The translations under genes and the position numbers were made by a program. A stretch of 64,000 nt of DNA. Origin: Mesorhizobium sp. M4B.F.Ca.ET.058.02.1.1. GTDB taxonomy: Bacteria; Pseudomonadota; Alphaproteobacteria; Rhizobiales; Rhizobiaceae. Of this stretch, positions 37,798 through 47,797 are shown in pieces; within the stretch, counting starts at the first letter, position 1, and each line of letters starts with the position of its first letter. The stretch lies in contig NZ_CP034450.1 of assembly GCF_003952505.1 (NCBI RefSeq), forward strand, positions 124,001-188,000, given 5' to 3'. A model generated the notes under the pieces. The model had not been told where the DNA came from. It ran no database searches and saw only the letters and a program-made list of their open reading frames with translations.

Positions 37798-38373
37798 TCA
37801 GCTATATGGCGACCAGCACTGCTGGCGTGGGCCATTATAGGGCTGGAACGTGTTGTCCCAGGCCCGGTACGAGCGGTAGCGGTCGTAGCACCACTGGATG
37901 TGCGCGCTGGACAGACGCTGCGTCCGGTAGATCCGCCGGGGCTGAGCGTAGTAGCCGTTGTTGTAGTAGCCGTTGTTGTAGTACAGGCTGCCCAAGCCCA
38001 GACCGAGGCCGAGGCCCAAAATGGCGGCATCGGAGTCCCTGAAATGCCGGCGATGATGGTGGCGTCTCCAGCGCCAGTCGTCGCCATCCCAGTTACGATC
38101 ACCGTCCCAATTGCGGGAGAAATTCCGCTCGCGGAAATTGCCGGACCGCCACCGCCCGTCGCGGTTGCGCCAACGCCAATCCTCCTGGAGCTGCCGGTCA
38201 TTGCCGCCGGCCCACTCGTCACGAACAGGCGTGATGCCGGGCGCCGGCAGATTGGCCGGGACCGACAGGTCAGGCTCAAGGATCGGACCAGCCAGTGACG
38301 GTGCCGTCACGCCAGCCACAAGACCCAGGGTCAGCAGACCGGACCTCAACGAAGACAAAAAGTGCGGTTTCAT
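37798..38373 (-). CDS. Exported BA14K-family protein
   Basis: A 191-residue exported protein: signal peptide (1-28, ending SLAG), an Arg/Asp/Trp-rich middle ([18 protein letters not shown]), a Gly/Leu segment ([20 protein letters not shown]), and a C-terminal BA14K domain ([20 protein letters not shown]). BA14K was first described as an immunoreactive Brucella protein with lectin-like activity; the role in this organism is unknown. Start ATG 38373; the longer frame upstream lacks a signal. Confidence 0.85.
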   Translation of the reverse strand: MKPHFLSSLRSGLLTLGLVAGVTAPSLAGPILEPDLSVPANLPAPGITPVRDEWAGGNDRQLQEDWRWRNRDGRWRSGNFRERNFSRNWDGDRNWDGDDWRWRRHHHRRHFRDSDAAILGLGLGLGLGSLYYNNGYYNNGYYAQPRRIYRTQRLSSAHIQWCYDRYRSYRAWDNTFQPYNGPRQQCWSPYS

Positions 38374-38540
38374 TGCACACTCCGAAGACTTCAGGCCCCA
38401 CGCCCAGAATACCCCGGGAAGAGGCCTATTTATGGAACTTGTCGTCTGAACGGCGGATGAACGGAAAGGTTCCGTCAACCATCACGGCCCGCATCGCGGG
38501 CTCTTGTCTTCACCGGTACTTGCAGGCAAAGGTCACGGCC

Positions 38541-39653
38541 ATGTCGCTGCGCCTTGCCACCTTCAATGTCGAGAACCTGATGAACAGGTTCGATTTTTCC
38601 GGCTATCGCAACCAGCTAAACGAGGATCGAGCGCTGGCGCTGTTCGATATCCAGAGCGAGGCCGAGTACAAGATGCTGGAGCAGGCGCGTGCCATTGCGC
38701 AGTCCGACGACACGCGCCAGCTCACCGCGCTGGCGATCGCCGCCACCCGTGCCGACATCATCTGCATGCAAGAGGTCGACAACATCGAGGCGCTGAAGGC
38801 CTTCGAATACGGCTATCTGTTCAAGATGGTCGGGCAGGGCTATCGGCAGAAATACACCACGGCCGGCAATGATACCCGCGGCATCGACGTTGCCGTGATG
38901 ATGCGGAGCGAGACGGCTGACGGCCAGCCGATCGAATTCGTGCGCATGACCAGCCACGCCCATGTCACCTTCGAGCAATTTGGGCTGTTCACCTCGGAAC
39001 TCGCGGCGCTCGGCTATCAGGCAATCGAACGCATCTTCCGGCGCGACTGCCTCGAGGTCGACCTGAAGATCGGCGGCGTGCCGCTGACGCTCTATCTCGT
39101 GCACTTCAAATCGATGGGTTCGCCGCGCAATGGGCTGGACGGCCGCGAGGCGACGATGCCGCTGCGTATCGCTGAGGCGCAGGCGGTGCGCCGCATCATC
39201 GAGGAGCGCTTCGGCAAGGATCATGCTGCCGACAAGCGCTGGGCGATCTGCGGCGACATGAACGACTACCGGCAGCGGGTGAAGATCGAGGGCGACAGCG
39301 TCGACGGCTACCGTTTCCAGGTGATCGACGAGAGCCAGTCCTGCATCAACGTGCTGACCGCCGGCGGCTTCTGCGAAAACGTTGTCGAGCGACGGCCGGA
39401 GATGGACCGCTGGAGCTTTTACCACACGCGCGGTCCCGAGGAACGGCACCTCTGCCAGCTCGACTATATCCTGTTGTCGAAGGGGCTGGCGGCGAAGAAC
39501 GCGACCGCCGTTCCCGACATCGTCCGCAACGGCCAGCCCTGGCGCACCATCTTTCCGGCCGGCCAGGAGGTCGAGCGCTTCCCGCGCGCCGGCTGGGACC
39601 GACCGAAGGCCTCCGACCATTGCCCGGTGGTGATCGCCCTGGACATGGCCTGA
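38541..39653 (+). CDS. Endonuclease/exonuclease/phosphatase-fold protein
   Basis: A 370-residue metal-dependent hydrolase of the EEP fold. It begins LRLATFNVENL (first metal-binding Asn), has IICMQEVDN (catalytic Glu), LYLVHFKS, ICGDMNDYR (Asp/Asn) and the C-terminal KASDHCPVVI (Asp-His). No signal peptide is seen. Whether it acts on nucleic acid or a phosphoester cannot be told. ATG 38541 is the natural start; the longer open frame overlaps the antisense promoter region. Confidence 0.85.
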   Translation: MSLRLATFNVENLMNRFDFSGYRNQLNEDRALALFDIQSEAEYKMLEQARAIAQSDDTRQLTALAIAATRADIICMQEVDNIEALKAFEYGYLFKMVGQGYRQKYTTAGNDTRGIDVAVMMRSETADGQPIEFVRMTSHAHVTFEQFGLFTSELAALGYQAIERIFRRDCLEVDLKIGGVPLTLYLVHFKSMGSPRNGLDGREATMPLRIAEAQAVRRIIEERFGKDHAADKRWAICGDMNDYRQRVKIEGDSVDGYRFQVIDESQSCINVLTAGGFCENVVERRPEMDRWSFYHTRGPEERHLCQLDYILLSKGLAAKNATAVPDIVRNGQPWRTIFPAGQEVERFPRAGWDRPKASDHCPVVIALDMA

Positions 39654-39681
39654 GCTGCATCTTAACACACCTCAGAGCAAG

Positions 39682-40407
39682 ATGAGCTTCGACCTCCCAC
39701 GCAACGTCATCCTGCCGGTCGACAAGGTCGATGTCAGGCTCGACCCCGGCCGGCATCCGTTCGAACGCGACAACGCCGAGGCGATCGCCGAGAACTGGCG
39801 GCGCGAGATGGGGGCGAACCCAGCGCTGTTCGACGGCACGGTGGTGTTGCTCTCGGCGCTCGCCTATCGCGACGGCGGGCTCGTCGGCCGCTGCCATGCG
39901 GTGAAATATTCGACCTTCATGCTGTGGCGGAAGAAGCGCGAGGCGAGCGGCGCCGAGCATGCCTATGCGCATGCCATGCTGGTTGCCGGCGACAATGCGC
40001 TGGTGGCGATCCGCATGGGCGCGCATACCGTCAATGCCGGCCGCGTCTATTTCGCCGCCGGCTCGTTCGAGCCGATCGATTTCCGCGACGGCCTCGTCGA
40101 TGTCGACTTCAACATGATCCGCGAGGTGCGCGAAGAGACAGCGATCGACCTGTCGGGCGCCGAACGCGGCCGGCGCTATCATGCGCTGTCGACGCCGAGC
40201 GGCACGGTGATCTTCCGCCGCTATCAGGTGACCGAGCCTGCCGACGAGATCGCGCGGCGCATCCGCGCCTTCATTGTCACGGAGGCGGAACCGGAGATCG
40301 AAGGTCCCGTCGTCATCCGTGATGCCACCGACCTGCCGGACGGGCTGATGGGACATATGAAGCCGCTGATCGAATGGCATTTCGCGGGCGGCGACGAAGT
40401 CCCCTGA
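39682..40407 (+). CDS. NUDIX-family hydrolase
   Basis: A 241-residue protein with a NUDIX-like box: AAGSFEP (39 kb frame residues ~126-132), then DVDFNMIREVREETAIDL, where REVREET is the catalytic helix. The spacing between the Gly and the REVREET helix is slightly unusual. Substrate unknown. It starts 28 bases after the EEP-fold gene, so the two may be co-transcribed. It converges with acdS (5 bases between stops). Confidence 0.82.
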   Translation: MSFDLPRNVILPVDKVDVRLDPGRHPFERDNAEAIAENWRREMGANPALFDGTVVLLSALAYRDGGLVGRCHAVKYSTFMLWRKKREASGAEHAYAHAMLVAGDNALVAIRMGAHTVNAGRVYFAAGSFEPIDFRDGLVDVDFNMIREVREETAIDLSGAERGRRYHALSTPSGTVIFRRYQVTEPADEIARRIRAFIVTEAEPEIEGPVVIRDATDLPDGLMGHMKPLIEWHFAGGDEVP

Positions 40408-40411
40408 GTCC

Positions 40412-41482
40412 TTATGGGAAGATCGGCGGCAGCGCCTCGTCCGACATGCTTTTCCGGCAGCCGCCGTCGTCCTTGTAATAATAGCTGTAGCCGTTGATGG
40501 CCGGCGCGCCGCCGAGATGCGCGTAGAGAATTCGTGAGCCCTCGGGGAAGAAGCCCTTCCTGGTCAGGTCGATCAGGCCCTGCATCGACTTTCCCTCGTA
40601 GACCGGATCGGTGATCATGGCCTCGGTGCGGGCCGCCAGGCGGATCGCGTCGTTCGTGGCCTCCGACGGAACGCCATAGGCGGGATAAGCATAGTCGGGG
40701 TTGATGACGATTTCGTCGTCGCGGACGGCGCGGCCGAGCCCGACGAGGGCGGCGGTGTCGTCGACGATGCGGCGGACCTGGGCGCGGGTCTGGTCGAGCG
40801 TGCCGGAGGCGTCGATGCCGATCACCCGGTCGGCACGGTTCTGCGCGGCGAAGCCGACGATCATGCCGGCCTGCGTCGAGCCAGTCACGACGCAGACGAT
40901 CATGTAGTCGAAGGCAAAGCCGAGCTCAGCTTCCTGCCGAGCCACTTCTTCGGCGAAGCCGACATAGCCCAGCCCGCCGAACTTGTGCACCGAGGCGCCT
41001 GCCGGGATCGGATAGGGCTTGCCGCCGGCGTCCTTCACCGACTGGATAGCGTCCTCCCAGCTCTTGCGGATGCCGATGTCGAAACCGTCGTCGACCAGCC
41101 GGCTGTCGGCGCCCATCAGGCGTGTCATCAGGATGTTGCCGACCCGGTCATAGACCGCGTCATAGTGGGGCACCCATTTCTCCTGGATCACCACGCATTT
41201 CATGCCGATCTTGGCGGCCGTCGCGGCGACCATCCGCGTATGGTTCGACTGGACGCCGCCGATCGACACCAGCGTATCGGCGCCGGAGCGAAGAGCATCC
41301 GGCACGATGTATTCGAGCTTGCGCAATTTGTTTCCGCCCATGGCCAGCCCGGAATTGCAATCGTCGCGCTTTGCGTAGACGTGGACTTTGCCGCCCAACG
41401 CAGCGCTCAGCCGGGGCAGATGCTCGATGGGCGTCGGACCGAAGGTCAGCGGATAGCGTTCAAACTTCGCCAGAAGTGACAT
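40412..41482 (-). CDS. acdS: 1-aminocyclopropane-1-carboxylate deaminase
   Basis: A PLP enzyme degrading ACC, the plant ethylene precursor, to ammonia and 2-oxobutyrate; in root bacteria it lowers plant ethylene. The 356-residue product has the PLP lysine in [12 protein letters not shown] (Lys52), the [13 protein letters not shown] nucleophile region, YEGKSMQGL (Tyr-Glu pair typical of true ACC deaminase, not D-cysteine desulfhydrase) and [14 protein letters not shown] (Leu). The C-terminus extends about 17 residues beyond the usual INGYSYxF end. It diverges from an Lrp-type gene, as in acdR-acdS loci. Confidence 0.93.
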   Translation of the reverse strand: MSLLAKFERYPLTFGPTPIEHLPRLSAALGGKVHVYAKRDDCNSGLAMGGNKLRKLEYIVPDALRSGADTLVSIGGVQSNHTRMVAATAAKIGMKCVVIQEKWVPHYDAVYDRVGNILMTRLMGADSRLVDDGFDIGIRKSWEDAIQSVKDAGGKPYPIPAGASVHKFGGLGYVGFAEEVARQEAELGFAFDYMIVCVVTGSTQAGMIVGFAAQNRADRVIGIDASGTLDQTRAQVRRIVDDTAALVGLGRAVRDDEIVINPDYAYPAYGVPSEATNDAIRLAARTEAMITDPVYEGKSMQGLIDLTRKGFFPEGSRILYAHLGGAPAINGYSYYYKDDGGCRKSMSDEALPPIFP

Positions 41483-41573
41483 CGATCTGTCTCCGCTCTT
41501 TGTCGTTTTCGATGCTTTGATAATAGGCGCAGTCGGGCGAAAGGTGTTCTCGAACTTGCCGGCAGAATTTTCA

Positions 41574-41588
41574 TATCTCCCAGATATT
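41574..41588. promoter_or_regulatory. Inverted repeat, candidate AcdR box
   Basis: ATATCT-ccc-AGATAT, a perfect inverted repeat 42 bases upstream of the Lrp gene and about 92 bases upstream of acdS, followed by ATATGA and CATATAG half-sites. This is an AT-rich Lrp-type site in the right place. Confidence 0.55.
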
Positions 41589-41629
41589 TGCGATATGATT
41601 GACCTGTTCGTTCATATAGGCTGGCAAAA

Positions 41630-42103
41630 ATGGAAGAATCTTCCACCGAGTTGGACCGCATCGACGTCAGGATCCTGCGCACCCTTCAGGCCGAAGGACG
41701 GCTGACCAATGCGGAGCTGGCGGCGCGCGTGAATGTCAGCGCCGCCACCTGCCACAGGCGCACGCAACGCCTGTTCGAAGAAGGTTACATCACCGGGGTC
41801 AGGGCGGAGATTACGCCCGCTACGGTAGGGCTTGGCGCGCTGGTGATGGTCGGCGTCGTGCTCGACCGTTCGACACCTGAAAGCTTCGCCGCTTTCGAGG
41901 AAGCCGTGCTGAGACTCAAGGAGGTTCTCGACTGTAATCTCGTGGCCGGCGACTTCGACTACCTGCTGAAGATAAGGGTTCGCGACATGGCGGATTTCAA
42001 CAAGCTCCACGGGCAGAAGCTGATCGCGCTACCGGGCGTACGGCAAACCAGGACTTTCTTTGTCATGAAGGAGGTCAAGGAGAATGCGCGGCTTCCGTTT
42101 TGA
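41630..42103 (+). CDS. acdR: Lrp/AsnC-family regulator, AcdR-like
   Basis: A 157-residue Lrp-type protein: N-terminal HTH (LDRIDVRILRTLQAEGRLTNAELAARVNVSAATCHRR, split here by description) and C-terminal RAM ligand-binding domain (VVAGDFDYLLKIRVRDM equivalent). Divergent position to acdS and the inverted repeat between them support the AcdR role, which in known systems activates acdS in the presence of ACC. The symbol rests on context. Confidence 0.8.
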   Translation: MEESSTELDRIDVRILRTLQAEGRLTNAELAARVNVSAATCHRRTQRLFEEGYITGVRAEITPATVGLGALVMVGVVLDRSTPESFAAFEEAVLRLKEVLDCNLVAGDFDYLLKIRVRDMADFNKLHGQKLIALPGVRQTRTFFVMKEVKENARLPF

Positions 42104-42130
42104 CAGGCCGCGGAGCAAGGGCGCGCAAGC

Positions 42131-42373
42131 TCAGCGCTGCGCCTTGTCCTGCAAAGCCTTGCGATCGTTGCGGGCGGCGATGAAGAACAGGATGACGCCG
42201 AGGCCAAGCAGCGCGCCCATCGCCATTCCCATCGTCTGGCCGACGACCTCCTGAAAATTCGTGGCGACGCGATCGGGATTCTGGATACCGTAGCCGGCGA
42301 GATACCACCACAGCCCGGCCAGGGCGGCCTCGAAGATCGCCAACACCAGGATCAGCCGCGCCTTCTTGCTCAT
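42131..42373 (-). CDS. Small two-helix membrane protein, unknown
   Basis: An 80-residue protein from ATG 42373 (MSKKARLILVLAIFEAALAG). It has two hydrophobic segments (about residues 6-26 and 46-66) and a charged tail (RNDRKALQDKAQR). I recognise no family. It follows the Lrp gene in convergent orientation and lies downstream of the ABC exporter operon on the same strand, 97 bases after the permease stop. Confidence 0.65.
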   Translation of the reverse strand: MSKKARLILVLAIFEAALAGLWWYLAGYGIQNPDRVATNFQEVVGQTMGMAMGALLGLGVILFFIAARNDRKALQDKAQR

Positions 42374-42469
42374 TCGAATCTCCCCCATGTGCCGAGGCCA
42401 TGCAGTAGCATTGCCGGATGCGTGGCGACAGGGGTGGCGAGGGCATATTCCGGTAACGACCGCGCCGCC

Positions 42470-43683
<1,214 letters not shown>

Positions 43684-43687
<4 letters not shown>

Positions 43688-44391
43688 TGGGCCGCCTCCA
43701 GTTTGTTGGAGTCGGTGGCGACATGGCCGTCGAGGAAGCGGATCGTGCGCTCGGCATAGGCCGCCACGTCGGCCTCGTGCGTGACCATGACGATGGTGAG
43801 GCCAAGCTCGGCGTTGAGCCTGGTCAGGAGCTCCATGATCTCGTGCGTGCGGGCGGAGTCGAGATTGCCGGTGGGTTCGTCGGCAACGAGCAGCGTCGGC
43901 CTGGTGACGATGGCGCGCGCGATCGCCACCCGCTGCTGCTGGCCGCCGGAGAGCTCGGCCGGCGTGTGATGCTCGCGTCCCACAAGGCCGACCTCGGCCA
44001 GCGCCTGCATGGCAAGTTGGCGGCGCTCGCGCGCGGCGACACCGCGATAGATCAGCGGCAGCTCGACATTCTCTGCCGCCGTGGTGCGCGGCAGCAAATT
44101 GTAGCCCTGGAAGACGAAGCCGACATAGAGGTTGCGCAGCATGGCGCGGCGGTTGCGGTCGAGCCGGCCGGCGTCGATGCCCTCGAAACTGTAGGTCCCG
44201 GCAGTCGGCGTGTCGAGGCAGCCGATGATGTTCATCGCCGTCGACTTGCCGGAACCCGACGGGCCCATGATGGCGACGAACTCGCCTTTTCGGATGGCGA
44301 GATCGACGCCGGCCAGCGCATGCACGCGGGCTTCGCCCTGGCCGTAGCTTTTCCAGACCTTGTCGAAGGCAATCAGCGTGGAGCCCGACAC
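43684..44391 (-). CDS. MacB/LolD-type ABC transporter ATPase
   Basis: A 235-residue ATPase with Walker [14 protein letters not shown]-loop [10 protein letters not shown], signature [15 protein letters not shown], Walker [14 protein letters not shown] and switch His (VTHEADVA). It energises the adjacent permease. It lies between the adaptor gene (4 bases away) and the permease (4-base overlap). Confidence 0.94.
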
Positions 44392-44395
44392 GGCG

Positions 44396-45682
44396 TCAGT
44401 TCCGCAGCTGCGAGCCGGTGATGACCTGCGCGCCTTTGTCGAGGCCGGACGTAATCTCGGTCAGCTCGCCATCGGTGGAACCGACCTTGACATTGACCGC
44501 GTGGGGTCGGCCATTCTCCAGCACATAGAGCGTGCGCGAGCCGTCGGTCGGTCTCGGCGTGGCGTCGCGCTGGCGGCCAGGGCGGCCCATGCGGCCGGTG
44601 AACAGGTCGCGCAGGCTCCACGTGCGGGCGGCGGGCGGCGCCGGCCGGTAACGGAAGGCGGTGGCCGGCACGGTGAGCACACCCTTGGCCTGTTTGGTGA
44701 CGACCGAGACGGTGGCGGTCATGCCGGGCCTGAGCAGCAACTCGCTGTTGTCGACCTCCAGCCGCGCATTGTAGGTGACGACGCCGTCAGTGGTTACGGA
44801 CGCATAGGAGATGTCGCGGATCTCGGCGTCGAAGGGCCGCTCCGGAAAGGCATCGACGGTGAAGCGGGCATGTTGGCCGGGCTTGACCGAGCCGATATCG
44901 GCTTCGTCGACCGCCGCCTGCAGCTCCATGTTCCTGAGGTCGGCGGCAATGACGAACAGCACCGGCGCCTGCAGCGAGGAGGCGACCGTCTGGCCGGGGT
45001 CGACAGAACGCGTCAGCACGATGCCGTCGATCGGCGCGTAGATGGTGCTCTTGGCAAGGTCGGTCTGCTGCGCCTTGAGATCGGCATTGGCGATGGCAAG
45101 GTTGGCCTCGGCGCTGTCGAGGGCCGCCTTGGAGCGGTCGCGGGTCGCGGTCGCGGCCTCGAGCGACTGGTCGGTCGCCATGCCGCGCTTGGTGAGTTCG
45201 TTCGCGCGCGCCAGCGCGTTCTCGTTTTCCTTCAGCGTCACGGTGGCGTCCTCGACGGCTGCCGCGGCTGCCTTGGCGGAAGCCTCGGCGCGCTCGATCT
45301 GAACCTCGAGCTTGGCGGTGTCGAGCGTCGCCAGCACATCGCCCTTCTTGACCTGCTGGTTTTCCTCGACCGCGACCGAGCGGACGACGCCTGAAAGTTC
45401 GCTGGAGATGTCGACCTGCGTCAGCGGCTGCAGCGTGCCGGTGGCCGAGACCTGGACGGTGAGGTCGGCAACGGCTGCCGGCACGGTGGTATAGTCGATT
45501 TTGGCCTGAGAGCCGGCATACCACTGATAGAAGGCACCCGCCGCGGCAACGGCGATCAGCGCCAGCAGGGCATAGAGCCAACCGCGCCGGCGTGTCCTGC
45601 GCAGGCCGTTGCGGTCGAGGCCGAGCGCCGTCTCGATGGCGGAATCCGATTCCGTCTTTGGCGGATTGACAACCTGGTCCAC
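44396..45682 (-). CDS. MacA-like periplasmic adaptor subunit
   Basis: A 428-residue membrane-fusion protein: cytoplasmic basic start, membrane anchor (about 35-55), lipoyl-like half (GTLQPLTQVDISSELSGVV), coiled hairpin (about 105-200) and beta domains. It would couple the ABC permease to an outer-membrane channel, for which no gene is nearby. Substrate unknown (macrolide, peptide or lipid). First gene of the three-gene operon. Confidence 0.92.
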   Translation of the reverse strand: MDQVVNPPKTESDSAIETALGLDRNGLRRTRRRGWLYALLALIAVAAAGAFYQWYAGSQAKIDYTTVPAAVADLTVQVSATGTLQPLTQVDISSELSGVVRSVAVEENQQVKKGDVLATLDTAKLEVQIERAEASAKAAAAAVEDATVTLKENENALARANELTKRGMATDQSLEAATATRDRSKAALDSAEANLAIANADLKAQQTDLAKSTIYAPIDGIVLTRSVDPGQTVASSLQAPVLFVIAADLRNMELQAAVDEADIGSVKPGQHARFTVDAFPERPFDAEIRDISYASVTTDGVVTYNARLEVDNSELLLRPGMTATVSVVTKQAKGVLTVPATAFRYRPAPPAARTWSLRDLFTGRMGRPGRQRDATPRPTDGSRTLYVLENGRPHAVNVKVGSTDGELTEITSGLDKGAQVITGSQLRN

Positions 45683-45711
45683 GCTGGACCCCTATTATGC
45701 GCACAGTCCCT

Positions 45712-45725
45712 ATCTGTGCACAGAT
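45712..45725. promoter_or_regulatory. Perfect palindrome between exporter and phzF
   Basis: ATCTGTGCACAGAT, a 14-bp perfect palindrome in the 101-base divergent region between the macA-like gene and phzF, with a nearby half-site GCGCACAG (45700-45707). Likely an operator; the regulator is unknown. Confidence 0.4.
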
Positions 45726-45783
45726 CAGGCTTTGTGGTTCGAATTACAAATTAAATTTCGCCCATGTTGGGATTGAGGCAAGA

Positions 45784-46689
45784 ATGAAAACCCGGGATTA
45801 CTTGCTCTACGATGTCTTTACGACCGAGCGGCTGGCCGGCAACCCCGTGGCTGTCGTCCTGGACAGCAAGGGGCTGGACACGGCGGCTATGCAAGCCATC
45901 GCGCGCGAATTCAATCTTTCCGAAACGGTGTTCGTGCTGCCTCCCGACAACGCCAAGCACCGCGCCCGCATCCGCATCTTCACGCCCGACTATGAAATGC
46001 CGTTCGCCGGCCATCCGACCGTCGGTACGGCGATCGCGCTCGCCGATCTGGCTGGCGAGACCGCCGGCATCTTCGTTCTTGAAGAGAATATCGGCCCGGT
46101 ACGCTGCGCGGTGAGCAAGCATGACAGCGCCACTTTCGCCGAGTTCGACCTGGCGAAGCTGCCGGAGCCGCTGGAGCTCTCCGCCGACGCGGAAGCGATC
46201 GGCGCCGCGCTTGGCCTTGGACCGCATGAGATCGGCTTTGAGAATCACCGCGTCTCGTTCTGGTCGGCCGGCGTGCCCTACGTGACCATTCCGGTCGCCG
46301 ACCTGAAGGCGGCGGGCCAAATCCGGCTGGACAACCAGGCATGGTCGGAACTGGCGCCGCGCAAGAGCGAATGGGCTTTCGCCAGTCCCTATGTCTATTG
46401 CCGCGAGACGGTCAACCATGAGAGCGCCTTCCATGTGCGCATGATCGTGCCCGGCAGTCCCTCCTATGAGGACCCGGCGACCGGCTCGGCAGCGGCAGCC
46501 TTTGCCGGCGCCATCATGCATTTCGACGGCCCGACAGACGGTATTTCGCAGCTGTGGATCGAGCAGGGGCTGGAGATGGGCCGGCCGTCGCGAATCCGGC
46601 TCGAGCTCAATGTCGACGGCGGCAAACTGGCCGCCGCCCGCATCGGCGGCCATGCCATTAAGGTGGCGGAAGGCAGACTTTTTGTCTGA
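45784..46689 (+). CDS. PhzF-family isomerase
   Basis: A 301-residue PhzF-like protein with two similar lobes. It has DVFTTERLAGNPVAVVLD, the catalytic Glu47 in FNLSETVFVL, MPFAGHPTVGTA and the C-terminal EDPATGSAAAAFAG. Founding members isomerise a phenazine intermediate, but most family members act elsewhere and no phz gene is present here. ATG 45784 is the normal start; the frame is open to 45697. Confidence 0.9.
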   Translation: MKTRDYLLYDVFTTERLAGNPVAVVLDSKGLDTAAMQAIAREFNLSETVFVLPPDNAKHRARIRIFTPDYEMPFAGHPTVGTAIALADLAGETAGIFVLEENIGPVRCAVSKHDSATFAEFDLAKLPEPLELSADAEAIGAALGLGPHEIGFENHRVSFWSAGVPYVTIPVADLKAAGQIRLDNQAWSELAPRKSEWAFASPYVYCRETVNHESAFHVRMIVPGSPSYEDPATGSAAAAFAGAIMHFDGPTDGISQLWIEQGLEMGRPSRIRLELNVDGGKLAAARIGGHAIKVAEGRLFV

Positions 46690-46700
46690 TCGGTGCGGCT

Positions 46701-46741
46701 GCCCCATCCCGATAGAATCGGGATGGGGCTCCATCTTTTTT
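46701..46741 (+). terminator. Strong intrinsic terminator after phzF
   Basis: A 13-bp perfect stem GCCCCATCCCGAT/ATCGGGATGGGGC with an AGA loop, followed by TCCATCTTTTTTG, 11 bases after the stop. Confidence 0.9.
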
Positions 46742-46746
46742 GTTTG

Positions 46747-46793
46747 AGCATGATCTCTTCCGAAAACCGGATTCCACTTTTCGGGATCATGCT
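46747..46793. repeat. Rhizobial intergenic palindrome (AGCATGATC type)
   Basis: Arms AGCATGATC (46747-46755) and GATCATGCT (46785-46793) around CCGAAAACCGG...CCACTTTTCGG. Same type as 35935-35985. It directly follows the phzF terminator. Confidence 0.8.
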
Positions 46794-46885
46794 TTAGCGA
46801 TTTATCGGGAAATGATCCCGGCGGGGCTAGACATCCCCAAGATCGGCGGCTATATGCCCGCCAACGCTGGGTTTACCGGCCGTGT

Positions 46886-46961
<76 letters not shown>

Positions 46962-47032
46962 AATCCTCTTCAGATCCTGCTGAAAAAACATCGGAAGCCG
47001 GCGCCCCGCCGCGTTCAGGGGGCTTTCGATTT

Positions 47033-47773
47033 TTACTGGATGGTTGGCCTGAGGTAGCTGAGAATCGCTCGCGTTATGGCCAGGACGCCGTCAACGGCAT
47101 CGAAGTTTGTCTTGCTTTTGCCGACGATCCATTCGAATTCGGGGGCTTGTGGTAGCCGGAGCGCATTGCGTACGAGCCAGCCAGAAAGCGTGAAGAGGTC
47201 AAGTGATCTCGGTTCGCCGCCCGAGTAGTAAGGAAATTGCAGAAACAGCCTTATTGGGCCTCCGTATCCAAGCTTGAAGGTCATGCTGACTGCAACTCGG
47301 TGGCCAAATCTGTCTTCAAAAACACCACCAAAAGTAAGATCTCTAGCATCGTAGTTGTGCCATTGCCCCGCCAACCCTAGAGAGCCCCATCTGTTTTGAG
47401 TATGTTCCTTCAGTTCCTTGCGATTGGGAAATTTTGATTTTTCAGGATCAAAGCGCAGGGGCGGGTCGACGTTACCTGTCTCGTCTCTCCACTCCTCCGC
47501 AGCGCCTCGAAGATCTTCAAAGACCGGAGATATTCTAGGATCCATCGGCTCGCCCGAGCAGCGTGAAATCCGCCACTGAGAAATCACCTCGCACAGAGAT
47601 TCGACCGTATGGCCCGATCGTTCGGCCCAATCCTCGGTGGCCAGCATCCACGGGGAGTTGTATTTCAGCGCGGCAAAGGCGCCGCGCTTGCTGTCGAAAT
47701 CGCGAATAATCCGAGCCAGAGCGTCGCGTAGCCCATGTTTGGGATCACCAAAAATCTTTGAGGGTTCCTCCAT
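47033..47773 (-). CDS. Unknown protein next to tRNA-Lys
   Basis: A 246-residue soluble protein (MEEPSKIFGDPKHGLRDALA...) with no family I recognise. It has many aromatic residues, no signal and no membrane segment. Its codon use is visibly less GC-rich than its neighbours (TTT, AAA, TCA and AGA codons are frequent), which with its place between a tRNA gene and the cob operon suggests acquisition by transfer. It is on the same strand as the cob operon, 24 bases after the cobT stop, so it could be read from it. Confidence 0.65.
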   Translation of the reverse strand: MEEPSKIFGDPKHGLRDALARIIRDFDSKRGAFAALKYNSPWMLATEDWAERSGHTVESLCEVISQWRISRCSGEPMDPRISPVFEDLRGAAEEWRDETGNVDPPLRFDPEKSKFPNRKELKEHTQNRWGSLGLAGQWHNYDARDLTFGGVFEDRFGHRVAVSMTFKLGYGGPIRLFLQFPYYSGGEPRSLDLFTLSGWLVRNALRLPQAPEFEWIVGKSKTNFDAVDGVLAITRAILSYLRPTIQ

Positions 47774-47797
47774 CAGCGCACCCCAGCATCTAGGTCA

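Noticed and set aside
45784..46689. phzF as evidence for phenazine production
   Set aside because: No other phz gene is present, and most PhzF-family proteins are unrelated to phenazines.
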